From Thecamonas trahens ATCC 50062 (lineage: Eukaryota; Apusozoa; Apusomonadida; Apusomonadidae): 64,000 nt of DNA. The position numbers and the translations under genes are program-made. This document shows, in pieces, positions 9,735 to 19,867 of this stretch. The DNA lies in the NCBI RefSeq assembly GCF_000142905.1, contig NW_013657654.1:265281-329280 (forward strand), in the 5' to 3' direction. The notes below the pieces were generated by a model. The model searched no databases and was not told the origin of the DNA. It was given only the letters and a program-made list of their open reading frames with translations. The number at the start of each line of letters is the position of its first letter. The first letter of the stretch is position 1.

Positions 9735-12700
9735 CTACGACGACGACGAGCACGATGACGACTGTGGAGGCGGGCCGTCAGGGCGAGATGGCATCGGCGG
9801 AGGAAGGAGGACCGACGGCTGCATTTGAGTAACAGAGCCAATCATCGGATCAACCGTTGTGGCTGAGTTGTTGAGAGAGTCGAGCCCGCACGACGACATT
9901 GAGTTGTACGCCGAGACTGGGAAGGCCATGGAGTTGCCAGGGACCATCAGGCACCCATCCTCACTTTCGTTGTCCGCCTGCCTCGCGTTGCTGTTGCCCA
10001 TCCCTTCAGCACTCATCACCGAGTCAAGTCCGCCAAAGTGCATCGACTCGAACGCTGGGTTCATCATCGATCCGACATCGCTCTCATGTACGCTCTCAAA
10101 GTCCATGGCTGCATGATGCCCGACTGTCATCATCTCGACCCCGGACTCCATGCCGGCTCCTTCGAACTCGATGTTCTCAAAGACAAACTCGACCTCTTCT
10201 TGGTCGCGCTGCCTGATTCGCCACAGCTCGTAGACCACTCCGACGCACACAATTCCCAGCAGTGCCACCAGCGCTGCGATCACAACTCCGTCGCGCAGAA
10301 CCCGCGACGACGTGATGGTCCCGCCCCACAGCAGCACCACAGAGCCAAGCAAGGTAGCAAAGTCCATCATGTTGTGGTGCCACTCAGCATAAGGGTAGTG
10401 TTGAGTGAGCAGCGCGTACGCTAGCACGCACTGTAGCATCAGCGCGACCATCGTCGCCTTGACTGTTGGCGACGAGAATGCGCACACAGAGACCACAACC
10501 CCGAGCTTGCGCCCGAGAATCACGAGCTCGTACCAGAACAGGTCGCTCCGATACTTGGCCACAAGGAACGCGTACTTGGACGCAAACGTCACCTCATCCA
10601 ACGCCGCCTGCTTGCGCTTCAGGAACATGCCCAGCAGCACAGGAATGGCCGTTCCCACAATCAGCGCCACAGTCAGAATCAGTGGCAGCAGCGTGTACCA
10701 TGACGATGTGTAGCACCGCCGTTGCGGGTTGGTCGTCATCACCACGATCCCGCCGCCCACATCGGTGCAGTCCACATACCGCAGTGCCGCGTACATCAGC
10801 GGCAGATACAGCAGCAGGATCGTCTGCAGGTACCCACGCCCGGCCGCGTACACCACCGCCCACTCGAGGGAGCACAGCGAGCGCTTGTTGCCGTACACGC
10901 TGTCGGCATCGCGCGAGGCCTGCCACCTCCGCATCACGTTTCGCAGTCCGATGTACCCGAGGGTGACCACGGCAAACGGAAACAGAAACAGGATCGGCAG
11001 CGCCATCGTCATGCCCCACTTGAACATCCACACGTCGCCGACGTCCACTCCGCACTCGGGTGACGCCAGGTCGAGGTTGAGGTTCACCAGCGAGACAACG
11101 TCAAACACCCCGCGCACCAGCGGGTGCCACTCCAGCCGGATCGTCCCGTAGATCGCCACAGCCTGCAGCGTGTTGAGCGCAATGACAAACGCCGCATACC
11201 CGTACACCTTGGAGTTGCGCATGTTGATCCACACCACGGCCGCCACAAATCCAAACACTGCCAGCACCAGGCACACAATGATCAGCGCGTTCGATCCCTT
11301 GCACTTGCGGCATCCGTCGCCAAACTGGTACCAGCCCTTGGTGCACTCGGCGCACAGCCGCCCGCGGTAGCCCTCGGTACAGACTCCGTTGCCGGCACAC
11401 GACGCCGGACGCGGACATGCCACAAACGAGCTGCCGTCGTCCGAGAGCTCAAAGCCGGGGCCCGGCCGTGGCGGCTCGTGGCCGCCGGCGCAAACCGCAC
11501 CAAACGGACACGGAACACAGCCCTGGCCCTCGACCTGGCCGTTCGGTCCGAACCAGTATGTGGTGAGGCAGGTGCAGTTGATCCACGACGCCGATCCCTC
11601 GGGCGCGCGCATAAACTCGGGACATGCCGTGCAAAACGCAGCGTTGCGCGTCTCCGAGTAGGTGCCGACCCCGCACGGAACACATGCCCCAGTAGTGCCG
11701 GACCCGACACTTCGCGTTCCGGGAAGACACGTCGTTGAGACCTGCGCCACATACGGCGAGCCGAGAATGTCCTCGCCGCCGACCTGGATCCGCAGCGTGT
11801 ACGTTCCACCCTCGGCCACAAGCACGCTGAACGAGAGCTTGGAGCCGGCAAGGCTAAACGATGTCACCGGCGTCGTCTTGACGCCGAGCCGCATCGCAAT
11901 CGACACAGCTGACGCCAGCGGCGGTGTTGTCACCTCGTTGTCGTACGCATCGCGGAGCGTGACACTGTATGTCACCACCGTCGCCGTCTCGAGTGAGAGC
12001 GTGCCCGTATCGGGCAGATCGTCGAGAGTTGACGCTGCTGCCGACGCTGGGCCGGGCACGACCTCGGCGTCGACGGCAGTAGTTCCGAGCACAAAGTCGA
12101 CGTTGTTGACAGCGAGCTGAAGCGTGTACGTAAAGCCCGCAACCGTCGGCGGCCGCATCGTCACATCGTATATACCGTTGGTAGTGTAGGTGGAGACCGT
12201 GACCAAGTTGTCGAGCGAGGCAAGCTCGGCCGGCGCCGAGACGTACGCCTGCGGCACGTCAAGCCCAGTCTCGACCGGCTGGACCAGGGAGTCGCGAATG
12301 GTCATCTGGAATGGGCCGATGGTGTCACCGGCAACCACGGTGTATTGCGGGACGAGGCCAGTGACAAACGAGTTGGTGATGTTGAACGCCGAGCAGAACG
12401 GCGGTGTGGCGCCGGTCCACATCGATCCCAAGTCGGGCGTCCACGTGCACGTCCGCGCCGTCGAGCCGAGGAGGGTGAAGCCGTCATCACAAGCAAACGA
12501 GCAGGTCTCGTCAAACGCACCGGGCGTGATCGCGTTCGACGCCCCGGTACAGGTCGTGGTCCCGTCAAGCAGCACCGGGAGCGGCGGGCACGAGACCTCG
12601 GCGCAGGTGGGCGGCGGCTTGCTTGTTCCGTTCCAGCCTCCGCCCATGCACGTCCGCTCCTGGAAGCCGAGGACAAAGTCAAAGCCCACATCACAGGTGT

Positions 12701-14043
12701 AGGAGGCGACTGAGCCGAGATAGCCAAAGTTGGAGAAGGAGACGGTACCANNNNNNNNNNNNNNNNNNNNNNNNNNNNNNNNNNNNNNNNNNNNNNNNNN
12801 NNNNNNNNNNNNNNNNNNNNNNNNNNNNNNNNNNNNNNNNNNNNNNNNNNNNNNNNNNNNNNNNNNNNNNNNNNNNNNNNNNNNNNNNNNNNNNNNNNNN
12901 NGTAGAAAGCGGCTGCGCCGCTGTTGGCTGCAGCCACGGCGGAGAAGTCGGCGGCGGCGAGGGATGTGGCTCAGGCCATCGAGGAGGAGGAGGCTGTGGC
13001 GATGGGGCCGGGGGTGGCGAGTGCGGCGGCGGCGGTGGCGATGGCGGCGGCGGCGGTGATGGCGGCGGCGGCGGCGGCGAGGGAGGCGGCGGCGGCGGCG
13101 ATGGTGGTGGCGGTGGAGGAGGAGATGGCGGAGGTGGTGGTGATGGCGGTGGCGGAGGTGCCGATGGGGGAGGAGGGGGTGGAGAGGGTGGCGGAGGAGG
13201 AGATGGGGAGGGTGGTGGCGGCGGAGGCGGTGATGGAGGAGGAGGAGGGGGTGGCGATGGTGGCGGCGGCGGAGGTGATGGAGGAGGAGGAGGAGGAGGA
13301 GAGGGTGGGGGTGGTGGCGATGGCGGCGGCGGAGGCGGCGATGGAGGAGGAGGAGGCGATGGTGGCGGCGGCGGAGGCGAGGGTGGTGGAGGCGGCGATG
13401 GCGGCGGCGGAGGCGGCGATGGCGGCGGCGGAGGTGGTGATGGTGGTGGTGGCGGCGAGGGAGGTGGTGGCGGCGGCGATGGCGGCGGCGGCGGGGATGG
13501 AGGCGGAGGTGGCGGGGATGGCGGCGGCGGTGGCGGCGGCGATGGCGGCGGCGGTGGCGGCGGCGATGGTGGAGGCGGTGGCGGAGGTGATGGAGGAGGA
13601 GGAGGAGGTGAAGGGGGAGGAGGAGGAGGAGATGGAGGAGGTGGCGGCGATGGAGGTGGCGGCGGCGGAGATGGCGGCGGAGGAGGAGATGGAGGCGGAG
13701 GAGGAGGTGAAGGAGGAGGAGGAGGAGGTGAGGGAGGAGGTGGCGGCGATGGAGGTGGCGGCGGCGGAGATGGCGGAGGAGGAGGAGATGGAGGCGGAGG
13801 AGGCGAGGGTGGCGGCGGAGGAGGAGGCGAAGGTGGCGGTGGAGGCGCCGGCCCTGCCCTTGCCACCACTCTTGGTAGCTGCGACTCGGAGGCCAAAGCT
13901 GATCGGCCACATACATTTCAGACCAAATCAAAAGAAAATGAGAGAGCGGAGAACGGGAGAGAGCGCGAAAAGGAGCGCGAGTTTGAGAGCGAGAGCGAGA
14001 GCGAGAGAGTGAGTGTATGTATGAGTGTATGTACGTATGTGTA

Positions 14044-14084
<41 letters not shown>

Positions 14085-14260
14085 ATGTGTGTGTGCATGC
14101 CCCCCCCTTCCCCCCCCCCCCCCCCCCCCTCACCCCCTCCACGTGTACTCGGTTGACGCCACTTTGAACGAAACCTACCATGATCCGTCAGCAGGCACGT
14201 GACGACGGCAAGGGCCACAGCCGTGACCAGCACCATGTCTGTCGTCCGAGTGCACACCAT
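9735..14260 (-). CDS. Receptor paralogue with Pro-rich ectodomain, sushi and filamin-like modules and membrane helices
   Basis: Exon 1 (14260-14179) encodes a signal-anchor-like start with the hydrophobic core VLVTAVALAVVTCLL. Exon 2 starts at 13898 in the (Pro)4-6-Ser reading frame, giving an ectodomain dominated by a Pro/Ser rod of about 300 residues. A scaffold gap at 12751-12901 hides the junction with the first sushi module. From there the body is almost identical to the gene at 3294-9330: two sushi modules, two filamin-like modules, the Cys-rich region and about eight membrane helices. No lectin or two-Cys repeat precedes the stalk. The cytoplasmic tail has diverged but keeps Pro-rich (PPPMPSRPDGPPPQ) and Ser-rich ends. 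Phase across the gap cannot be tested because the gap length is arbitrary. Confidence 0.75.
10108..12749. repeat. Duplicated receptor body, copy 2
   Basis: This is the second copy of the 2.6-kb segment at 3727-6363, in the same orientation and about 6.4 kb apart. High identity at silent positions suggests a recent event or ongoing gene conversion. The copy ends two bases before a run of Ns, so its exact 5' boundary is unknown. Confidence 0.9.
12751..12901. other. Scaffold gap (Ns)
   Basis: 151 undetermined bases lie between the Pro-rich stalk and the sushi modules of the receptor paralogue, at the edge of the highly repetitive GGC/GGA tract. Confidence 1.
12950..13850 (-). repeat. Long (Pro)3-6-Ser coding repeat
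   Basis: About 900 bases on the minus strand read as Pro runs broken by single Ser codons in one frame. The plus strand therefore shows GGC/GGA/GGT runs with GAT or GAG interruptions. The wobble base of the Pro codons varies, so the tract is not a recent pure expansion. It is about three times longer than the stalk in the neighbouring paralogue. Confidence 0.85.
13899..14178 (-). other. Probable intron 1 of the receptor paralogue
   Basis: The donor GTAGGT follows CATG at 14179, and the acceptor GATCAG ends at 13899. The phase-1 join forms an Ala codon and enters the Pro/Ser frame. The intron holds the (CA)n and poly-G tracts. The acceptor choice is not unique, since other AGs lie nearby at 13880 and 13866. 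Confidence 0.5.
14017..14130. repeat. (GTAT)n/(GT)n microsatellite followed by a poly-C tract
   Basis: GTAT-type units pass into an uninterrupted GT run of about 34 bases (14049-14082), then GCATGT variants, then long C tracts at 14101-14128. The whole lies in the putative intron of the paralogue. Confidence 0.9.
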
Positions 14261-15078
14261 GGTCTATGGTTGCTACCGACGTAGGGTATATAGACTTGTT
14301 GGGTGAATCGAGACGAGAATGCCTGTCTGCCCTGCAGTAGCCCCCAAGAGGCGAGGGGAAAGGGGGAGTGGCAGAGAACGAAGGGTACTGGCGAAAAGCC
14401 CTTTGCGCGCGTGAGCAAGTTTTTTTGGGAAGAGTCCCTTCATTGCACACGTGGTTGTGTTGTGGCTCCTGCTCTTTGGTCAGCCTTTCCCCGCACCTAC
14501 CTCGTCGCACACAACCTTGAAACGGGCGCGTCTTAGCTCAATCCTCACAATGTTGGATATACTACCTACAAGGGCTATCCTCTAGCTGGACGATGGTGGT
14601 GAAGGACGGCGTCGTCGTCTTCCCCGTCGGGGTTGTCCGGCCGTTGGATGGCGGGCGATTGCGGGCGGGCGGCTTTGCTGCAAGTGTACTGAACGGGGAA
14701 CGCGGCGCTCCGCTCCTTTCCCTCGCCTCTCTCTCCCAAGACCATGTTGAACAAGACCGAGTGACCACAACCAGAACCTACACTACCAACCCACCCCACC
14801 CCGCCCTCTTCCCCCCTCCCCTCTACCCCACCCATACTCCGACCCGGGCTGTGGTGGCGGGACTAAGCCGCAATTTTTTCTTGTCTCACTTGTTCCCACA
14901 CAGCTATGCCAACCACAGCCGGTCGTCTAACATCGCATGTCACGCGACATGTGCCACTCGCTCCCGCGGGGTGCCCTTCCCGCATACGATGCCCTTGTTG
15001 CTCTCTCTCTCACATACACTCGCGCGCTCTCTATACTTGGCGCATAGGCTTGGACCAGCAACCCACTCGTCTCCACCC
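14261..15078. other. Divergent intergenic region
   Basis: This is the shared upstream region of the minus-strand receptor (start 14260) and the plus-strand phosphatase (start 15079). It has a C/T-rich tract at 14780-14835 and another C/T-rich stretch just before the phosphatase start. An open frame runs from 14593 into the phosphatase but has low-complexity, non-conserved sequence, so I take it as leader. Confidence 0.5.
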
Positions 15079-16641
15079 ATGACGCCACCTGTACGACACC
15101 TCGTTGCGGCACTTGTGGTACTTGTGCTGGTGCTGGCTGGTGCTGGTATCGATGCCGCTGGCTACGACCGCGCCGCTTGCGAGGCCGACAAGCTGGCTCA
15201 TCCACCTGGGCTACCTGACGTGGCGAGTGGCATGCGGCTTGTTCGGCTGGTGACTCTGACTCGGCATGGCGATCGGACGCCTGGTGTCCCACTCTTCACC
15301 TCGCCGCCGTTCAACGTCTCGTGGTCCTGCCCGCTCGTCCGGGTGCTCGCCGACTCGCCGCCGGTGGCCACCCCGACTGCTGCCGTCTCGTTCATCCCGG
15401 GCCGCCAGGCTCTCGCCGGGGATTGTACCACATCATGGCTCACAGTGCGCGGTGCAGAGCAGCTGCGAAGCCTAGGTGCCGCTATCGGTGCGGCGTGGAT
15501 GGACCCTGCGGTGCCCAACTCGCTGGCTGCCGAGATCGCCGCCGCACGCAACCGCTCCGGCCTTGTGGCCTATGCCCGCTCCACAGACGTCGCTCGCACG
15601 CTGATGTCCGGCTTGGCCTTTGTGGACGGTCTGCAGGCGCACTCGCCCGCTGGTGACCTGGGCATTTCCTCGCTCCACACCATCGCGTCGGGCCACGACA
15701 ACCTCATGCCCGGCCCACAGTGCTCACGTTTCGGCTCTGTCAACCGCGGCGCACTGACCGCGACACCGGCCTCGAGCTTCATGGCCGAGCCGACCATTGC
15801 CGCCGCGGTCAAGACGCTCGATGCCGTGTTCAATGAGCTCAACACCTCGCTACCGTTCACCGATCCGGGCTACAACTGGCAGTACCTCATGGACAACCTG
15901 CAGTGCAAAGTCTGCCACAACAAGACCATTCCGCCGGCGGTCAGTGTGGCGCTCTTTGACGACATTGTCCGCATTGCTTCCGCCCGTTGGGCCTTCCAGA
16001 TCAACGCGCCCGACGCAGTCAAGCTCGCCATGGGTACCTTGTTCTTTGAGCTGGCCGAGATGATCGGGGCCCAGGCGGCTGATCTCGACACCACCCCGGT
16101 CTTTACCTACCTCTCGGCCCACGACTCGACGATAGCGTACATGCTGGCTGGCCTCCGCGCCGGTCTTGGCGGCTTTGATGGCGTCTGGCCACCGTACGCC
16201 TCAAACCTGCACTTTCTGACCTATGCCGACCCGGCTCATCAACTTGTTGTCCTCCCGATTTACAACGGCGCCATTCTCGATGTCGCCTGCGCCCAGCGCG
16301 GCGACGGCCCTCTGCCGGGCGCCTGCCGCATCAATGACTTTATGGCACTCCTCAACAGCTCGGCCGTCTCGTTTGACGAGTACCCCAAGTTCTGCCGCAA
16401 CCCGCCGTCGCCGCCGTCGCCCGCACCTGCGCCTGCCACCGGCCTCGCTGCCCAAACCCAGGGTGGCCTCATTGGCGGCTTCCTTGGCGGCTTCACCGGC
16501 CTTGTCGCCGGCGCGCTCATCATGTCTCTCATTCTCCGCCACCGATCCCCACCCTCCGCTGCAACCACGGTCTCGGCCTCCCCTACCACTCCGTCCGAGT
16601 CCGCTCCGCTTGTCCCTGCCTTTCCCAGGCGCGGGCCGTAG
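15079..16641 (+). CDS. Histidine acid phosphatase, type I membrane protein
   Basis: 520 residues from the chosen ATG, which begins a clear signal peptide (hydrophobic core VAALVVLVLVLAGAG). The branch-2 histidine phosphatase signature LTRHGDRTP lies at residues ~60-68 and supplies the catalytic His and phosphate-binding Arg. The second signature HDSTIAYML is at ~348, where the Asp is the proton donor. The family hydrolyses phosphate monoesters, often at acidic pH in lysosomes or outside the cell. A Gly-rich hydrophobic helix (~463-488) followed by RHR indicates a single C-terminal membrane anchor with a short Ser/Thr/Pro-rich tail, as in lysosomal acid phosphatase. Substrate cannot be told from sequence. 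The open frame extends upstream to 14593, but that part looks like untranslated C/T-rich leader. Confidence 0.85.
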   Translation: MTPPVRHLVAALVVLVLVLAGAGIDAAGYDRAACEADKLAHPPGLPDVASGMRLVRLVTLTRHGDRTPGVPLFTSPPFNVSWSCPLVRVLADSPPVATPTAAVSFIPGRQALAGDCTTSWLTVRGAEQLRSLGAAIGAAWMDPAVPNSLAAEIAAARNRSGLVAYARSTDVARTLMSGLAFVDGLQAHSPAGDLGISSLHTIASGHDNLMPGPQCSRFGSVNRGALTATPASSFMAEPTIAAAVKTLDAVFNELNTSLPFTDPGYNWQYLMDNLQCKVCHNKTIPPAVSVALFDDIVRIASARWAFQINAPDAVKLAMGTLFFELAEMIGAQAADLDTTPVFTYLSAHDSTIAYMLAGLRAGLGGFDGVWPPYASNLHFLTYADPAHQLVVLPIYNGAILDVACAQRGDGPLPGACRINDFMALLNSSAVSFDEYPKFCRNPPSPPSPAPAPATGLAAQTQGGLIGGFLGGFTGLVAGALIMSLILRHRSPPSAATTVSASPTTPSESAPLVPAFPRRGP

Positions 16642-16871
16642 CCAAGGACAGCCAGCCGTAAACTCGCTGTTGTAACATCAATCAATATCAGATCCCCCCC
16701 TGCTCTCTGCTGATCTCCAACCAGATACCGGTTGGCTGGCAACTGGCTGGCGACCCATGGCCTCATTGACAGTCCCTTCCTCATTCGGCCCGGCAGCCGA
16801 CTTGCGCCGTTTGCCAGAGTGCCAGGCGACAACCCGCTTTGCCCGCCGACACGCCACTACCCAACAGTGGC

Positions 16872-18208
16872 ATGTACGGACAGCAGGGAACGAGTGGAAT
16901 GCGGCAAGGGTGGCATGGAAGGAGTATGGGGCCTCGTCGTAGCTACCACTCCATGACCCGTGGCGGAGGCCCTTCGAACCCCCGCCTCAAGCCAGTTGGA
17001 CGTCCGGTCACTCCTCGCCTGTCCCCGCCGGAGCGAACAACTCCTTCGCCCGCTCCGTCGTCCGCTCCTCCTCACCGGCACTCTCTGCCCCGCCTCCTGC
17101 TCACGCATCGCTACCGCCGACCTCATCGTCGGCCTCGGCCTCGGCCTCGTGGGCTAGGCGCACTGCTGGGCCTCCCGCTGGGGCTTTTGGAGCTGGAGCT
17201 GGAGCTGGGGCTGCTGCGGCGGGCAGCCAGTGGCAGACAGAGGCTGTGACAGAGGGCGGATCTGCGGTGGGTGGCGCATCTCTGGTTGGAGGTGGCGGTA
17301 GTGATGGGCGGCAAGGGCTTGAGTTGCAGCCGCAAGAGGCAGTGCCTGAAGAGGAGGAGATCGTGCCCGAGGAGCAGGCCTGGGTCGCCGAGTTGCGGGC
17401 GTACGAGGAGCAGAAGAAGACGGCGCCGTTTGCCACGGGGCCGGTCGAGGTTGTGACGTATGCCAAGATGCAGGAAAAGCAGTCGTCGTACAATCCGCTG
17501 ACCCAACGGTACCGCGCGCCGTCGCAGGAGCTTGCCGCGCGGAGGATGGAGCAGGAGCGGCGGTACGCCATGGAGGCCCGCTCTCGGGCCATGGCTCGCC
17601 GCTACAACATCCTCTCCAACCTCTCGGATGACGAGCAAAAAGGGGCTCAGCTCGGCGCCGTCCGTCCGGACATCCGGCGCGATGGCTCGAGCTCGCCGTC
17701 GTTTGTCGGCATCAACGCTGCGCTCGTGGGCAAGAACAGGACCACAACGAACCACACCCACTACTCATACGACATCATTTCGGGTGCCAAGCTCCCGCCC
17801 AACCATGACTCGCTGGCGCCGTCGATCCGAGGTGGCCACGAGAAGCCCGTCGACGTCACCGAGGGCCTGCGGACCGCCAAGCGCCGCATCGAGCTGGAGG
17901 CTGCTGACCGCCGCTTTGACATTGTCACCGGCCGCGAGGTCGCCCACGGCCGCGCCTCGGCGCTGCAGTCTGTCCCGGTCCCAGACTATGCACGTCCGGC
18001 GGGCCGCTCGCCGACCCACTTGCCCGACCGCCCCGGCAAGCGCATCATCAACGTCATGCCGACGTACAACATCATCAACGGCAAGCAGTACGAGCCCACT
18101 CCCGCGCAGCGTCGCGCCGCCCAGCGCCCATCGTCGCGCGCAGGCGCGCCCGCCCTCGCCTCGGCCTACTATGTCCCGGGTCCCGCAAGCCCTGCTGGCA
18201 GATGGTAA
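16872..18208 (+). CDS. Unrecognised protein with repeated YNI/YDI/FDI motifs
   Basis: The well-supported part is the frame open from about 16954 to 18208. It has a low-complexity Ser/Ala/Pro/Gly N-terminus, an acidic stretch, then a basic and charged body. Four short motifs of one kind stand out: RRYNILSN, YSYDIISGAK, RRFDIVTGRE and PTYNIINGKQ, spaced about 45-65 residues apart. Each is an aromatic residue, Asn/Asp, Ile, two variable residues and usually Gly or Asn. I do not recognise the family. The nearest ATG (16872) is in another frame and encodes a plausible Gly/Arg-rich start, so a frame break or unseen junction between about 16950 and 17240 is needed. The gene converges on the RING gene with 34 bases between stops. 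Confidence 0.6.
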
Positions 18209-18242
18209 AAGAACTAGTGTATTGCGCTCACGTCTTCTTGAA

Positions 18243-19691
18243 CTACACAACCACGCGCCGACGGCACCGACTCTTCATCCGCTCAATGGCGGCAAAACCC
18301 ACGATGCCGATGAACACTGCGTACGAGCTGGACCACACCACAACCAGCAAACCTGCCACAAGTAGCTTGACATGCCTCATCGGAATGCGGGCGGCCCAAG
18401 GTCCGGCGTTGGAAACCACCACGGCGCCGAGCGCCAGCATGGTGATGAAGACCTTGTTGAGGAAGCCGCTCGGAATCCAGCACGCGATCACCGCCGTCGC
18501 CAGCGCAGCGAGCAGCATCAGCGGCATTGCGTCGCAAATCTCCTTGCAAGGTCCGGCACAAGCGGTCGCGTCCTTTGGATACCGCACCGGTACCGGCCTG
18601 GCCTCGATCGACCGCAGCCGCGCTTCGAGCGTCTCAATGTGCGAGTGGAGGCGGTCGAGATGGACTGGCGCTGCTGCCGACGCGTGCCGTCCCTGCTCGC
18701 CGCGTGGGTACTCGCAGCCATAGGGACATGTCATGGTGACGGCCGGGCAGTCGTGGGCGACGTGGTGTTCGATATCGAGCGCTCGCACCGCCTCACCGCA
18801 TCCCTGTGGGCACGGCTCGTGCTGGGTGCAGATCGAGATGTGCGACGGGAGCATCATGCCATGCACAAGAGCCGCGCACGTTGGGCACCGCGGGAGCATC
18901 GGCTGCAGCGAGGACACAATCCGAGCCGCAGACGCGTTGGCTTCAGGCCGTAACTCTTCCTCGCAAAACACACACGGACGCTTTGCGGCCTCGGCCGCGC
19001 AGTCGCGGCAGAACACCCGCTTGCACTCGCACGACGACTCCATCAGCCCCTCGGCCAGTGCGTAGCACGAGGTACAAGTCGTCAGATTGACCAGGTCTCC
19101 AAGGCCGGTGGCCGTTGGCGACGAGAACAACGACGACGACGGTGGCTGCATTGCAAACAAGTCGTCGGCGTTGAGCGACTGCGGGGGGCATGACGGTGCC
19201 GGCGGCGGCGGCGCCGGTGCCGTCGCAAAGATATCTTCACTGTCGTCCCACTCCCATCCACCAGCCTGGTTGCCAGAGGCAGCTGCAGACGAAGCAGCAG
19301 CTTGATGGCGCTTGCGCTGCTCATCGCCCCGCTCGCCCAGGTGCTTGAACAACCCGACATAGGCGGCGCTTGACGTAGCCCGTGTTGTTGTTGGTGGTGG
19401 TGGCGGCTTCAGCAGCATCCTTGACTTGATGAGCCCATCAGAGGTGATCTTCGGAGGGAGCATCGTCTCAGTCGTCACCGGCGCTCGAAGCCAGCGAGAA
19501 CACGCCTTGTCCCACACGTACTTGAGCTCGGTCCCGTCGTTGCTCTCGTCGTCCGACTCGATGACGGCAAGCGCGTTCCGAAACATCTCCCACTTTGATG
19601 GCGGCGGCGGCGGTGGCGGCGGTGGAGCAGGGCGAAGCTTGTTACGCGAGGCTCGAAGCATGTCGCCGGTCACAACGACACTCCCTCCCAT
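18243..19691 (-). CDS. RING/TRAF-type zinc-finger membrane protein, probable E3 ubiquitin ligase
   Basis: 482 residues. The N-terminus has a Pro10 run and disordered acidic and Pro-rich segments. Residues 206-243 form a C3HC4-like RING (CTSC, CEC, FCRDC, CVFC). Residues ~269-330 have TRAF-type zinc-finger spacing (CPTC, H, C; CPQGC, HH, C; CPYGC). A short coiled coil (~347-364) precedes a C-terminal hydrophobic block with about three membrane helices (~389-404, 411-428, 441-468) and a basic end (KSRCRRRV). RING-TRAF proteins transfer ubiquitin and often act in receptor or stress signalling; the C-terminal membrane block would fix this one to an internal or surface membrane. Substrates are unknown. 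Confidence 0.75.
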   Translation of the reverse strand: MGGSVVVTGDMLRASRNKLRPAPPPPPPPPPSKWEMFRNALAVIESDDESNDGTELKYVWDKACSRWLRAPVTTETMLPPKITSDGLIKSRMLLKPPPPPTTTRATSSAAYVGLFKHLGERGDEQRKRHQAAASSAAASGNQAGGWEWDDSEDIFATAPAPPPPAPSCPPQSLNADDLFAMQPPSSSLFSSPTATGLGDLVNLTTCTSCYALAEGLMESSCECKRVFCRDCAAEAAKRPCVFCEEELRPEANASAARIVSSLQPMLPRCPTCAALVHGMMLPSHISICTQHEPCPQGCGEAVRALDIEHHVAHDCPAVTMTCPYGCEYPRGEQGRHASAAAPVHLDRLHSHIETLEARLRSIEARPVPVRYPKDATACAGPCKEICDAMPLMLLAALATAVIACWIPSGFLNKVFITMLALGAVVVSNAGPWAARIPMRHVKLLVAGLLVVVWSSSYAVFIGIVGFAAIERMKSRCRRRVVV

Positions 19692-19867
19692 GTTAATGAC
19701 CTGAGTTGAAGGATGCCTTCCACGTAGGGTAATCTGCGCGGGCTAAAACGTGGCGTGGTTTTGTGAAGGCTAAAAGAACAAAGAACGAAGCTTCCACTGC
19801 GACATCGAGGTCAGCGCGCAGGGCTTCCAAGACGGCGTGCAACGACAAGGCGTCCTGTGCCTTGTTA

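Noticed and set aside
16960-16990. Possible tRNA B box (TTCGAACCC)
   Set aside because: The flanking bases do not form a T-arm stem and no A box or acceptor stem is seen.
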